In this document: in pieces, positions 41,737 through 49,618 of the stretch
How the letters are laid out: each line of letters begins with the position of its first letter
Position numbering within the stretch: position 1 is the first letter of the stretch
DNA from: Frateuria soli
Lineage (GTDB): Bacteria; Pseudomonadota; Gammaproteobacteria; Xanthomonadales; Rhodanobacteraceae
Assembly: GCF_021117385.1 (NCBI RefSeq)
Contig: NZ_CP088252.1
Span: 1-64,000, forward strand
DNA length: 64,000 nt
Direction: 5' to 3'
Notes under the pieces: generated by a model
Databases searched by the model: none
Seen by the model: the letters and a program-made list of their open reading frames with translations, nothing else
Told to the model about the DNA's origin: nothing
Translations under genes and position numbers: made by a program

Positions 41737-42621
41737 TTACTTCCCGGCCGCTTCCTTGGACACCAGCCAGTTGGCCAGCTCGATCGTCTGCGGGTAGCCG
41801 CCGGCCTCGCCGACGTCGAAGCGGTACTTGCCATTGACGATCACGGTGGGCGTGCCGGTGACGCCGTAGGCCTTGATCAGGTCGTCGGCGCGCTTCATCT
41901 GCGTGTTGATGCTGAAAGAGTTGGCGACCGCCACGAACTCCTTCGGATCGGCGCCGCACTTGGCATAGACCTTGGCGGCATCCTCGATGGTGGGCAGCGC
42001 GTCGCGTGGCTTCAGGCCGCTGCCCGCCTGGTTCATGGCCGACAGTTCGCCGCTCTTCCACACCGCGTCGTACATTTCGTCGTTGCACTTGTCGGCCACG
42101 CCCAGCGCCTTGGCGGTGAAGTAGGCGCGCTGCAGCATCGGCCAGTTTTCCTGCGGGATGAACGAGGCCGGCAGGTAGGCCATCACGGCGTCGGACGGAA
42201 GGCTGGCGGCGAGCTGGGTGACCACCGGGTGGAACTGGTTGCAGGCCGGGCAGCCATAGGAGAACACCTCGGTCACCTCGATCTTGTCGGTGGAGGTGGC
42301 CTTGGGCTGGGCCGGCTCGATGCGGAAGTAGTTCTTGCCTTCGACCCACTTGCCGTTGTCGACGAACGGGGCGGCCGGCGGGGCGGTCCGCTCCGGCGCG
42401 CTCGAGGCGACGGCCGCGGTGCGGGCGCTGGCCGGCGCGCTGGCGGCGGCGGACGGGTTGGCGCTGGTGCCGTTCGCGGCCGGCGCGGCATCGACCGCCG
42501 GCGCGGTGGCCGTCGCGCTGTCCGGGGTCGGGGATGCTGGCGCGCTGCCGGTGTCGCTGTCATGGCTGCAGGCGGCAAGGGCGAGCAGGGCGGCACACAG
42601 GATCGGCAGGCGCTTGAGCAT
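41737..42621 (-). CDS. DsbA-family thiol:disulfide oxidoreductase lipoprotein (2)
   Basis: 294 aa. Lipobox LAAC (Cys18), then an unusually long Ala/Pro/Ser/Thr linker to about residue 85, then a DsbA domain with FSYGCPACNQF (Cys124, Cys127) and GTPTVIV. The CPAC centre differs from that of its neighbour, and two further Cys (in KCNDE and AKCGADP) could form a structural disulfide. The linker would let the domain reach away from the membrane. The two DsbA proteins may have different partners. Confidence 0.87.
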   Translation of the reverse strand: MLKRLPILCAALLALAACSHDSDTGSAPASPTPDSATATAPAVDAAPAANGTSANPSAAASAPASARTAAVASSAPERTAPPAAPFVDNGKWVEGKNYFRIEPAQPKATSTDKIEVTEVFSYGCPACNQFHPVVTQLAASLPSDAVMAYLPASFIPQENWPMLQRAYFTAKALGVADKCNDEMYDAVWKSGELSAMNQAGSGLKPRDALPTIEDAAKVYAKCGADPKEFVAVANSFSINTQMKRADDLIKAYGVTGTPTVIVNGKYRFDVGEAGGYPQTIELANWLVSKEAAGK

Positions 42622-42708
42622 GGGAACCTCGGAGCTTGGATCGGGATGCCCCGGTGGCACCCCGCGGCTGAAAACGGACACGCCGGCGGGGCCGGCGTGT
42701 GGGATCGA

Positions 42709-43533
42709 TCAGGGCGTGGCCGGCTGGTTCGGGCCCGCCGCTTCGTTCACGTGCAGGCCTTCGACGTAGCTGGACAGCGCGGCGATGTCCTTGTCGTCGA
42801 GCTTCTTGGCGATCGCCGGCATGATCCGGGACTGCGCGTCCTCGCCCCAGGTGGTGCCGTCGTGCCAGGCCTTGAGGGTCTTCTCGACGTACTGCGCATG
42901 CTGGCTGGTCAGCTGCGGATAGGCCGCACCCGGATTGCCGCGCCCATCGATGCTGTGGCAGGCCATGCAGGCCGGGATGCCGCGCTCGGCATCGCCCTGG
43001 CGGAACAGCTTCTCGCCGTGCTCCACGAGCGCGGCGTCGGCCACGCCCGGCAGCGACTGCTTGCTGGCGAAGTAGGCGCCCAGGTCGTGCATGTCCTGCT
43101 CGGACAGCGGCGCGGCCATGCCCATCATGATCGGGTTCTGGCGCTGGCCGGCCTTGAAGTGGGTGAGCTGGCGGACGATGTAGGACTCGTGCTGGCCGGC
43201 CAGCTTCGGGTACTGCGCGTCGGTGGAGTTGCCGTCCATGCCGTGGCAGGCGCCGCAGGCGGCGGCCTTGCCCTGGCCGGCGGCGACGTCACCGGGCTTG
43301 ACCGCCGCGGCGACTTCGGCCGGTGCGGTCGGCTGCGCGGCGGAAGCGGCGGCGGTCGGCGCGGCGGCCTGCGCACTGCTGGTGGCCGGCGCCGGCGCGG
43401 TGCTGGTGACGGCCGGCGCGCTCGTCGCGGGCTTGGCGTCCTGCGCCACGACCACGCTGGCGGACAGCGCGAACACCAGGGCGATCATGCCGCCGAGGGC
43501 AGCGGGCCGGAAACCGGCGGACCGAAAACTCAT
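42709..43533 (-). CDS. Cytochrome c4 (di-haem)
   Basis: 274 aa with a signal peptide (GGMIALVFALSASVVVA), an Ala/Pro-rich linker and two class I cytochrome c domains: CGACH (Cys93/Cys96/His97) and CMACH (Cys189/Cys192/His193), each with a later Met ligand. Cytochrome c4 carries electrons to terminal oxidases in the periplasm. GGGAG precedes the ATG. Divergent from engB, the usual order in this bacterial order, upstream of the DsbA pair. Confidence 0.92.
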   Translation of the reverse strand: MSFRSAGFRPAALGGMIALVFALSASVVVAQDAKPATSAPAVTSTAPAPATSSAQAAAPTAAASAAQPTAPAEVAAAVKPGDVAAGQGKAAACGACHGMDGNSTDAQYPKLAGQHESYIVRQLTHFKAGQRQNPIMMGMAAPLSEQDMHDLGAYFASKQSLPGVADAALVEHGEKLFRQGDAERGIPACMACHSIDGRGNPGAAYPQLTSQHAQYVEKTLKAWHDGTTWGEDAQSRIMPAIAKKLDDKDIAALSSYVEGLHVNEAAGPNQPATP

Positions 43534-43649
43534 ACACTTGTCTCCCGAAAGACGGCTCACTCCGCCGCGGACCGCGGCCAACATGGCTTGCGGCAGGCAG
43601 AAACCGCCGAATTATCCCCGCCCCACCGCATCCGGGTCAAACCGTTCCC

Positions 43650-44282
43650 ATGCCCAATCCGCTCAACGGCGCGCAGTTCGTGCTGGCCGCCCACCGCATC
43701 AGCCAATTGCCCGCCGACCAGGGCGCCGAAGTGGCCTTCGCCGGACGCTCCAACGCCGGCAAGTCCAGTGCGCTCAACGCGCTGACCGGGCACAAGGGCC
43801 TGGCTCGCACCTCCAAGACGCCGGGGCGCACGCAGCAGATGGTCGCCTTCTCGCTACCGCCACTGGCGCAGGGCGAGGGCCAGGCGCCGCTGGAAGCGCG
43901 GCTGATCGACCTGCCCGGCTACGGCTACGCCAAGGTGCCGGAAGAACTGCGCGAGCACTGGAAGCAGGAGATCGACGCGTACCTGCACCTTCGCCGCAGC
44001 CTGCGCGGCGTGGTGCTGATCGCCGACATCCGCCATCCGCTGAAGGAATTCGACCGGATGATGCTTCAGTTCTGCTTCGAGACGAACCTGCCCTGCCATC
44101 TGCTGCTGACCAAGGCGGACAAGCTCTCGCGCAACCAGGCGATGCAGGCGCTGGCGGCGGTGCGCAAGGGTTTCGGCGACGGAGCTCAGGCCACCGCGCA
44201 GGTGTTCTCCTCGGCCGACGGAACTGGCGTGGAAGCGGCGCGCGAGGCGGTGCTGGCGCTGTTGGGCACGCCGCGCGGGTAA
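43650..44282 (+). CDS. engB: Ribosome biogenesis GTPase EngB (YihA/YsxC)
   Basis: 210 aa. G1 GRSNAGKSS, G2 TPGRTQ, G3 DLPGYGYAKVP, G4 LLTKADKLS and SSADGTGVE define the EngB family. It is an essential GTPase in assembly of the 50S subunit. Complete, starting at the ATG at 43650; a REPIN follows within 12 bp of the stop. Confidence 0.94.
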   Translation: MPNPLNGAQFVLAAHRISQLPADQGAEVAFAGRSNAGKSSALNALTGHKGLARTSKTPGRTQQMVAFSLPPLAQGEGQAPLEARLIDLPGYGYAKVPEELREHWKQEIDAYLHLRRSLRGVVLIADIRHPLKEFDRMMLQFCFETNLPCHLLLTKADKLSRNQAMQALAAVRKGFGDGAQATAQVFSSADGTGVEAAREAVLALLGTPRG

Positions 44283-44292
44283 CCGGTTCTCC

Positions 44293-44374
44293 GTAGGAGC
44301 CCACTTGTGGGCGATGCTCCGGCTCTGGAGCCCATTGAATCCATCAGGAGCATCGCCCACAAGTGGGCTCCTAC
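44293..44374. repeat. REPIN between engB and msrC
   Basis: Inverted REP pair with matching arms, filling most of the gap between two convergent genes. Confidence 0.85.
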
Positions 44375-44390
44375 GAGCGCGCGCGGTGCT

Positions 44391-44879
44391 TCAGCCCAAC
44401 GATTCCATGAACACGGCACAGAGCGCCGCCATGCCTTCGCGGTCGTCCTCGTCGAAGCGACCCACCCGCGGGCTGTCGACGTCCCACACGCCCAGCAACG
44501 AGCCGTCCGGCTTGATCAGCGGCACCACGATCTCGGACTGCGAGGCCGCGTCGCAGGCAATGTGGTCCTCGAACGCGTTGACGTCGCGCACCAGCTGGAT
44601 CTGCCGCGTGCGCGCGGCGGCACCGCAGACGCCGCGACCCAGCGCGATGCGCACGCAGGCCGGCTTGCCCTGGAACGGGCCGACCACCAGCTCGGTGCCG
44701 TCGAACAGGTAGAACCCGCACCAGTTGAGGTCGGGCAGGCTGTTGAACACCAGCGCGCTGAAGTTGGCCGCGTTGGCGATCAGGTCGCGCTCGTCGGCGA
44801 GCAGCCCGCGCGCCTGGCTGGCCAGGTCGGCGTAGTGATCGCGCTTGCTGGCGTAGGTGGTCTCGGCGAGGTGGAACAT
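44391..44879 (-). CDS. msrC: Free methionine-(R)-sulfoxide reductase
   Basis: 162 aa, a single GAF domain. WCGFYLFDG, PFQGKPACVRIALGRGVCG and HIACDAASQSEIVVPL place the three catalytic cysteines at 75, 85 and 109, exactly the arrangement of fRMsr (MsrC/YebR). It reduces free Met-R-sulfoxide with thioredoxin as electron donor. ATG at 44879; divergent from the TMEM175-like gene with 60 bp between. Confidence 0.92.
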   Translation of the reverse strand: MFHLAETTYASKRDHYADLASQARGLLADERDLIANAANFSALVFNSLPDLNWCGFYLFDGTELVVGPFQGKPACVRIALGRGVCGAAARTRQIQLVRDVNAFEDHIACDAASQSEIVVPLIKPDGSLLGVWDVDSPRVGRFDEDDREGMAALCAVFMESLG

Positions 44880-44939
44880 CGGCGCGTTTCCGTTGGCAAA
44901 GCCCGTATTATGCGCCCGACACCGGTGGGAGACCGCGCA

Positions 44940-45623
44940 ATGAGCCTGACCGAACAGCGTGAGGGCGTCGAGGCAGGGCGGCTGGACATGTTCGTGGACG
45001 GCGCCTTCGCCTTCACGCTCACCCTGCTGGTGATCGGCGGCGACGTGGTGCCCGACAGCGCGGCCGCGCTGCTGGACATGCTCGGCGGCATCCCGGCGTT
45101 TGCCGTGTGCTTCTGGATGATCGCCTTCTTCTGGCATGGCCACGTGCGCTGGCGCCGGCGCTGCCCGCGCGCGGACAGTGCCGGGCTGTGGCTGTCGATG
45201 CTGCTGGTGTTCTTCGCGCTGATCTTCGTGTACCCGCTGCACATGATGTTCGCCAGCCTTTTCAACATGTTCAGCGGCGGCCGGTTGCCCAGCCGCTTCA
45301 GGCTGGCGGGCGCGAGCGAGATCCGCACGCTGCTGGTGGTCTACGGCATCGCCTTCACCTGCATGGCCGGCACGCTCACGCTGCTGTTCGGCCACGCGGC
45401 GAAGCGCGCGCGGCGAGAAGGGTTCTCGCCGCTGGAGGCGCAGCGCGAGCAGCTGGTGTGGATCGTTCCCGCCGTGCTGGGGCTGGCCTCGGCGCTGGCG
45501 GCGTTGCTGCTGCCGCTTTCCGCGCCGCCGGTGCTGTGGTCGTTGCCCGGCTTCCTGTACGTGCTGATGTTCCTGATCGGGCCGCTCACCACGCGCTTCC
45601 GTCGCCGCCACGGACTGGCCTGA
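44940..45623 (+). CDS. TMEM175-family (DUF1211) membrane protein
   Basis: 227 aa with six membrane segments. The first one carries RLDMFVDGAFAFTLTLLVI, the RxxxFSDG motif that lines the pore of TMEM175 K+ channels, here with Val in place of Ser; WMIAFFWHGHVRWRR is also conserved. K+ channel function is likely but not certain because of the filter change. Starts at the ATG at 44940, ten bases before the next gene's GTG after its own stop, so it leads a three-gene operon. Confidence 0.78.
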   Translation: MSLTEQREGVEAGRLDMFVDGAFAFTLTLLVIGGDVVPDSAAALLDMLGGIPAFAVCFWMIAFFWHGHVRWRRRCPRADSAGLWLSMLLVFFALIFVYPLHMMFASLFNMFSGGRLPSRFRLAGASEIRTLLVVYGIAFTCMAGTLTLLFGHAAKRARREGFSPLEAQREQLVWIVPAVLGLASALAALLLPLSAPPVLWSLPGFLYVLMFLIGPLTTRFRRRHGLA

Positions 45624-45633
45624 GGGAACGAGC

Positions 45634-46131
45634 GTGTCCACCCCGGCGATCCCTGCGGTCATCGACGCGGAGCACGCGCGCTTCCTGGAAGGCCCGGTGT
45701 CGGTCATCGTCGCGTCACGCAACGCGGCCAACGAACCGGAGCTGGTGCGTGCGCAGGGTTGTCGCGTCGCGCGCAACCGGCGCCACGTGAGGCTGTTCCT
45801 GGCCTCGGCGCAGGCGTCGAGGCTGCTCGACGACGTGCGCCAGAACGGCCTGGTCGCGGTGGTGTTCACCGAGCCGGGCACGCATCGCTCGCTGCAGCTC
45901 AAGGGTGAAGCGGCGCGCGTGCTGCGGCCGCGCGCGGACGAGGCCGCGCGGATCGACGCCTATCGCGACGCGATGGTGGTGCAGCTGGCCAGGAGCGGCG
46001 TCAGCGAGGCGCTGACCCGCGCCCTGCTGGCGCCGGTCGGCGTCGTCGTCGCGCTCGAGTTCGTGCCGACCCACGCCTACGTGCAGACGCCGGGTCCCGG
46101 CGCCGGACGGCCGCTGAAGGTGGAGTCGTGA
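45634..46131 (+). CDS. Pyridoxamine-5'-phosphate-oxidase-like flavin/haem-binding protein
   Basis: 165 aa forming one split-barrel PPOX domain (SVIVASRNAANEPELVRAQG, VRLFLASAQASRLLDDVRQN, AVVFTEPGTHRSLQLKGEA). Such proteins bind FMN, F420 or haem. AGGGA precedes the GTG start. Its end overlaps the next gene (GTGA), which also begins with a PPOX domain, so the two may act as partners. Confidence 0.72.
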   Translation: MSTPAIPAVIDAEHARFLEGPVSVIVASRNAANEPELVRAQGCRVARNRRHVRLFLASAQASRLLDDVRQNGLVAVVFTEPGTHRSLQLKGEAARVLRPRADEAARIDAYRDAMVVQLARSGVSEALTRALLAPVGVVVALEFVPTHAYVQTPGPGAGRPLKVES

Positions 46132-47480
46132 ACCTCGGCCTGGAGGGCATCCGCGAGTGCTTCGACGGCACCGTGCCGGCGGTGATGGCCACCTGCGCGC
46201 CGGACGGCACGCCCAACGTGGCGTACCTGTCGCAGACCGAGTACGTCGACGAGGAACACCTGGCGCTGTCGTTCCAGTTCTTCAACAAGACCCGCCAGAA
46301 CATCCTGGCCAATCCGCAGGCGCGACTGCTGCTGATCCACCCGCAGACGGCGGCGATGTACCGGCTGACCCTGCGCTACCTGCGCACCGAGACCGCGGGG
46401 CCGCTGTTCGAGCGCATGCGCGCCAAGCTCGCCGGCATCGCCTCGCACACCGGCATGGCCGGGGTGTTCCGGTTGAAGGGTTCGGACGTCTACCGCGTGC
46501 TGGCGATCGAACAGGTGCCGGGCCATCCGCTGCCGGCACCGCCGCCGCGGCGCAACCTGCTGGCGGCGGTGCGCGCCGGCTCGCAACGGCTGGCGGCCGC
46601 CGCCGATCTGGCCGGGCTGCTGGAGGCCATGCTCGCCACGCTGCGCGAGGCGTTCGACATCCACCACGCGATGGTGCTGCTGCTGGACGAGAACGGGAAG
46701 AAGCTGTTCACGCTGGCCAGCGGCGGCTACGAGCATTCGGGCATCGGCTCGGAGATCCCGCTGGGCGAGGGCGTGATCGGCGTGGCCGCGCGCGAGCGCA
46801 CGCCGATCCGCATCGCGCACATGACCGGCGAGTACGCCTACGGTCGCGCGGTGCGCGATGCGCTCGTGCAGGGCGGGCTGGCCGGGCGGCTGGAGACCGA
46901 GATCCCGCCGCCGGGCCTGCCCGAATCGCGCAGCCAGCTGGCCGTGCCGATCGCCGCCGGCCGGCACCTGCTGGGCGTGCTCTACGTGGAGAGCCCGCAG
47001 GACCTGCGCTTCGGTTACGACGACGAGGACGCGCTGGTGACGCTGGCGGCGCAGCTTGGCCTGGCGATCGCCGCCTTCCGCGAGGCCGCCGATACAGCGA
47101 GCGAGCCGGCCGCGGCCGACCTGTGTCCGGCGCCGGCCGGGGGCCCGCCGGTGACCGTTCGCCACTACGCCGAGAACGACAGCGTGTTCTTCGGTGACGA
47201 CTACCTGATCAAGGGCGTGGCCGGCGCAATCCTCTGGGCGCTGTTGCGCGACCACGCCGACAGCGGGCGCACCGCGTTCGCCAACCGCGAACTGCGGATG
47301 GATCCGCGTATCCGCCTGCCCGAACTCAGCGACAACCTGGAGGCGCGGCTGATCCTGCTCGAGCGCCGCCTGGTCGAGCGCGATGCCTGCGTGCGCCTGG
47401 AGAAGACCGGCCGCGGGCGCTTCCGCCTGTGCGTGAACCGCCCGCTGCAGCTGGTCGAGGTGCCGGCCGCGCGCACCTGA
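46128..47480 (+). CDS. PPOX-GAF fusion protein with C-terminal wHTH-like region
   Basis: 450 aa in three parts: a split-barrel PPOX domain (about 10-130; GTVPAVMATCAPDGTPNVAY), a GAF domain (about 155-315; FDIHHAMVLLLDENGKKLF, PLGEGVIGVAARERTPIRIA, LLGVLYVESPQDLRFG) and a C-terminal region (about 345-445; VFFGDDYLIKGVAGAILWAL, GRTAFANRELRMD) that resembles winged-helix output domains of sensory proteins. This looks like a flavin/redox or ligand sensor with possible DNA-binding output. Translationally coupled to the single-domain PPOX gene upstream. Confidence 0.7.
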   Translation: MNLGLEGIRECFDGTVPAVMATCAPDGTPNVAYLSQTEYVDEEHLALSFQFFNKTRQNILANPQARLLLIHPQTAAMYRLTLRYLRTETAGPLFERMRAKLAGIASHTGMAGVFRLKGSDVYRVLAIEQVPGHPLPAPPPRRNLLAAVRAGSQRLAAAADLAGLLEAMLATLREAFDIHHAMVLLLDENGKKLFTLASGGYEHSGIGSEIPLGEGVIGVAARERTPIRIAHMTGEYAYGRAVRDALVQGGLAGRLETEIPPPGLPESRSQLAVPIAAGRHLLGVLYVESPQDLRFGYDDEDALVTLAAQLGLAIAAFREAADTASEPAAADLCPAPAGGPPVTVRHYAENDSVFFGDDYLIKGVAGAILWALLRDHADSGRTAFANRELRMDPRIRLPELSDNLEARLILLERRLVERDACVRLEKTGRGRFRLCVNRPLQLVEVPAART

Positions 47481-47496
47481 GCGCGCCTGCGGGTGC

Positions 47497-48195
47497 TCAG
47501 GCGGCGGCCGATTCCGGTTCCAGGCTTGCCGACAGCTTGTCCCAGTCCCGCGCGTCCAGCCGCTCGCGCGCGGTGGCCAGCGCGCCGGCGAATACCGGCG
47601 CCGGCGCATTGGCGCGCAGTCCCTGCAACAGGCGCACGCGCTCGGGGTGGTTGAGCGAAGGCAGCATCCAGCGCATCGACAGCGCGCTGGTCGCGGGCGT
47701 CAGCGCGGCCACGATGGCACCCTCGATCGCGTGCAGCTGCGCGTCGCTGTAGTGCGCCCACAGGGTGGCGTTGTGCTCGCGTTCCTCGTAGTCCATGTGC
47801 ACGAGGTTGTCGCCGACGAACAGCGCCATGTGCCGGTACAGCCGCGCGGCCGCCACCTCGCAGGCCGCGGCGTCGCCGCGCGTCGCCTGCACGGCCTCGA
47901 CCTGGTCGAGCAGCAGCGCGATGTCTTCCTCGTGATGGACATGCTCGCCGGCGATGCGCAAGCCGCTGCCCGGCTCGCACGCTTCCAGCGCCGGATGGAC
48001 GAAGCGGTTCTCGTGCTCCAGGTGCATGCGGCAAAGCGTGAGCAGTTCCCGCGTCTGCGCCAGGGTGGCATCGACCTCCGGCGCGTCCGCGACGTCGAGG
48101 CGACCGAGCCGGAGCAGCGTGTCGCCAAGGAAGCTGCGCAGCGCCTTGTGGATGAAGCCGTACATGTTGTAGCGGGCGGGGGAGGAAGCGTGCAT
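47497..48195 (-). CDS. Hemerythrin-like protein
   Basis: 232 aa, all helical, with the histidine and acidic residues of a di-iron site in the right order: FIHKALRSF (His16), MHLEHENRFVHP (His58, His61, His67), GEHVHHEED (His85-His88, Glu89) and VHMDYEEREH. Hemerythrin-like proteins bind O2 or NO or store iron in the cytoplasm. Convergent with the PPOX-GAF gene (stop codons 17 bp apart). Its upstream region has three phased TTCCTA repeats. Confidence 0.68.
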   Translation of the reverse strand: MHASSPARYNMYGFIHKALRSFLGDTLLRLGRLDVADAPEVDATLAQTRELLTLCRMHLEHENRFVHPALEACEPGSGLRIAGEHVHHEEDIALLLDQVEAVQATRGDAAACEVAAARLYRHMALFVGDNLVHMDYEEREHNATLWAHYSDAQLHAIEGAIVAALTPATSALSMRWMLPSLNHPERVRLLQGLRANAPAPVFAGALATARERLDARDWDKLSASLEPESAAA

Positions 48196-48256
48196 GGCGG
48201 AACCTGTGACTGTCGGGGAGGGGTCCGGGCAGTCTAGGAAGAGGCGTCGCGCGCGA

Positions 48257-48295
48257 TTCCTAAAACTTCGCTGCGCGTTTCCTAAGAATTTCCTA
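48257..48295. promoter_or_regulatory. Three phased TTCCTA direct repeats
   Basis: TTCCTA occurs at 48257, 48279 and 48290, 22 and 11 bases apart, that is on one face of the helix. They lie in the 167-bp divergent gap between the hemerythrin-like gene and bioD and may bind a regulator of either. Confidence 0.4.
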
Positions 48296-48362
48296 TCCGC
48301 GGCTTGCCCGCGACCGGTACGGCAGCGAACATGCCCGATCCGGTTCCATCCGAGGACGTGCG

Positions 48363-49064
48363 ATGCACAGTCAACCGAACGCAGGCGCGCTGTTCGTCGC
48401 CGGCACCGACACCGGCATCGGCAAGACCCACGCCGGCTGCTCGCTGATCCATGCGCTGCGCGCACGCGGACTTGCGACGTGCGGCATGAAGCCGGTCGCC
48501 AGCGGCTGCCTGGAAACACCCGACGGGCGGCGCAACGAGGATGCGCTGGCGCTGCAGGCGGCCGGTAGCCGGCCGCTCTCCTACGAGTTGCTCAACCCCA
48601 TCGCGCTGCGCGAGCCGCTCTCGCCGCACCTGGCCGCGCGGCTCGAGCACATGACGGTGTCGATGGCGCCGCTGCGCACCGCCTTCGACCAGCTGCGTGC
48701 AGCACACCAGATGGTGGTGGTGGAGGGCGTGGGCGGCTGGATGGTGCCGCTGGCGCCCGGCCTGCTCGCCTCGGCGATCCCGCGGCAATGGGAGCTGCCG
48801 GTCGTGCTGGTGGTCGGCCTGCGGCTGGGTTGCCTCAACCATGCGCTGCTGAGCGCGCGGGCGATCCTGGCCGACGGCTGCCGCCTGGCCGGCTGGATCG
48901 GCAACCGCATCGACCCGGCAATGGCGGCGGTGGAGGACAACCTGGAGACCCTGCGCGAGATGCTGCCCGCGCCCTGCCTGGGGGTGCTGCCCCACGGCCT
49001 GGATCCCGCCCAGGCCGCCGTGCGGCTGGACGTGGCACCACTGATCGCGCACCTTTCCCCCTGA
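48363..49064 (+). CDS. bioD: Dethiobiotin synthetase
   Basis: 233 aa. P-loop FVAGTDTGIGKTHAGC, the Lys of GMKPVASGC, LSPHLAAR and VVVEGVGGWMVPL are diagnostic of BioD, which closes the ureido ring of biotin from DAPA, CO2 and ATP. It stands alone, away from bioABFH, which are not in this window. ATG at 48363. Confidence 0.93.
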   Translation: MHSQPNAGALFVAGTDTGIGKTHAGCSLIHALRARGLATCGMKPVASGCLETPDGRRNEDALALQAAGSRPLSYELLNPIALREPLSPHLAARLEHMTVSMAPLRTAFDQLRAAHQMVVVEGVGGWMVPLAPGLLASAIPRQWELPVVLVVGLRLGCLNHALLSARAILADGCRLAGWIGNRIDPAMAAVEDNLETLREMLPAPCLGVLPHGLDPAQAAVRLDVAPLIAHLSP

Positions 49065-49149
49065 GCGCGAGGGCGCGCCCGCTTCCCGAGTAGCAGCGGC
49101 TTCACGCGCGGCATGCTTCGATTCGTCCGAGCCCAACGCAGGAGTGCGC

Positions 49150-49500
49150 ATGAGCAACCGCAACCACTACTACCTCTCCATCGGCGACATCCGCCATGCG
49201 CGCGGCGCCGACCCCGCGCTGGCCTGGCAGGGTTCCAGCCCCGACGACCTGGCCGCCGCGGTGCAGGAATCGCTGCGCGGCACCGGCCTGTTCGAGCGCT
49301 GGCGCGCGATGCAGCCGGACCCGGACGATGTCGACATGAGCCTCGCCGCCGCCGACCCGCAGGCCGCCGCCAGCGCCAGGGTCGCCGACCTGCACGTGGA
49401 CCTGGACGTGGTTACCGACCTGCCGATGCGCGTGGTGCGACCGCGACTCAACTGGCTGATCGGGTCGAGCTGGCAGCTGCGCGACATGCGCGCCGCCTGA
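49150..49500 (+). CDS. Conserved hypothetical protein
   Basis: 116 aa, soluble, no signal. YYLSIGDIRHARGADPALAWQG at the start and DLDVVTDLPMRVVRPRLNWLIG near the end look like a compact alpha/beta domain. GGAG at 49141-49144 supports the ATG at 49150. I do not recognise the family. Confidence 0.6.
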   Translation: MSNRNHYYLSIGDIRHARGADPALAWQGSSPDDLAAAVQESLRGTGLFERWRAMQPDPDDVDMSLAAADPQAAASARVADLHVDLDVVTDLPMRVVRPRLNWLIGSSWQLRDMRAA

Positions 49501-49618
49501 GCGTTGCAGGCGAGGGCAAGGGGGCTTCCGGCCCTTGGAAGTCCCACCCCGGTATGGTTAGAGTCGAACGCTTGACTCGCCCGTTCCGCGCCGCGGACGC
49601 CACCCCTGGGGAAAATCG

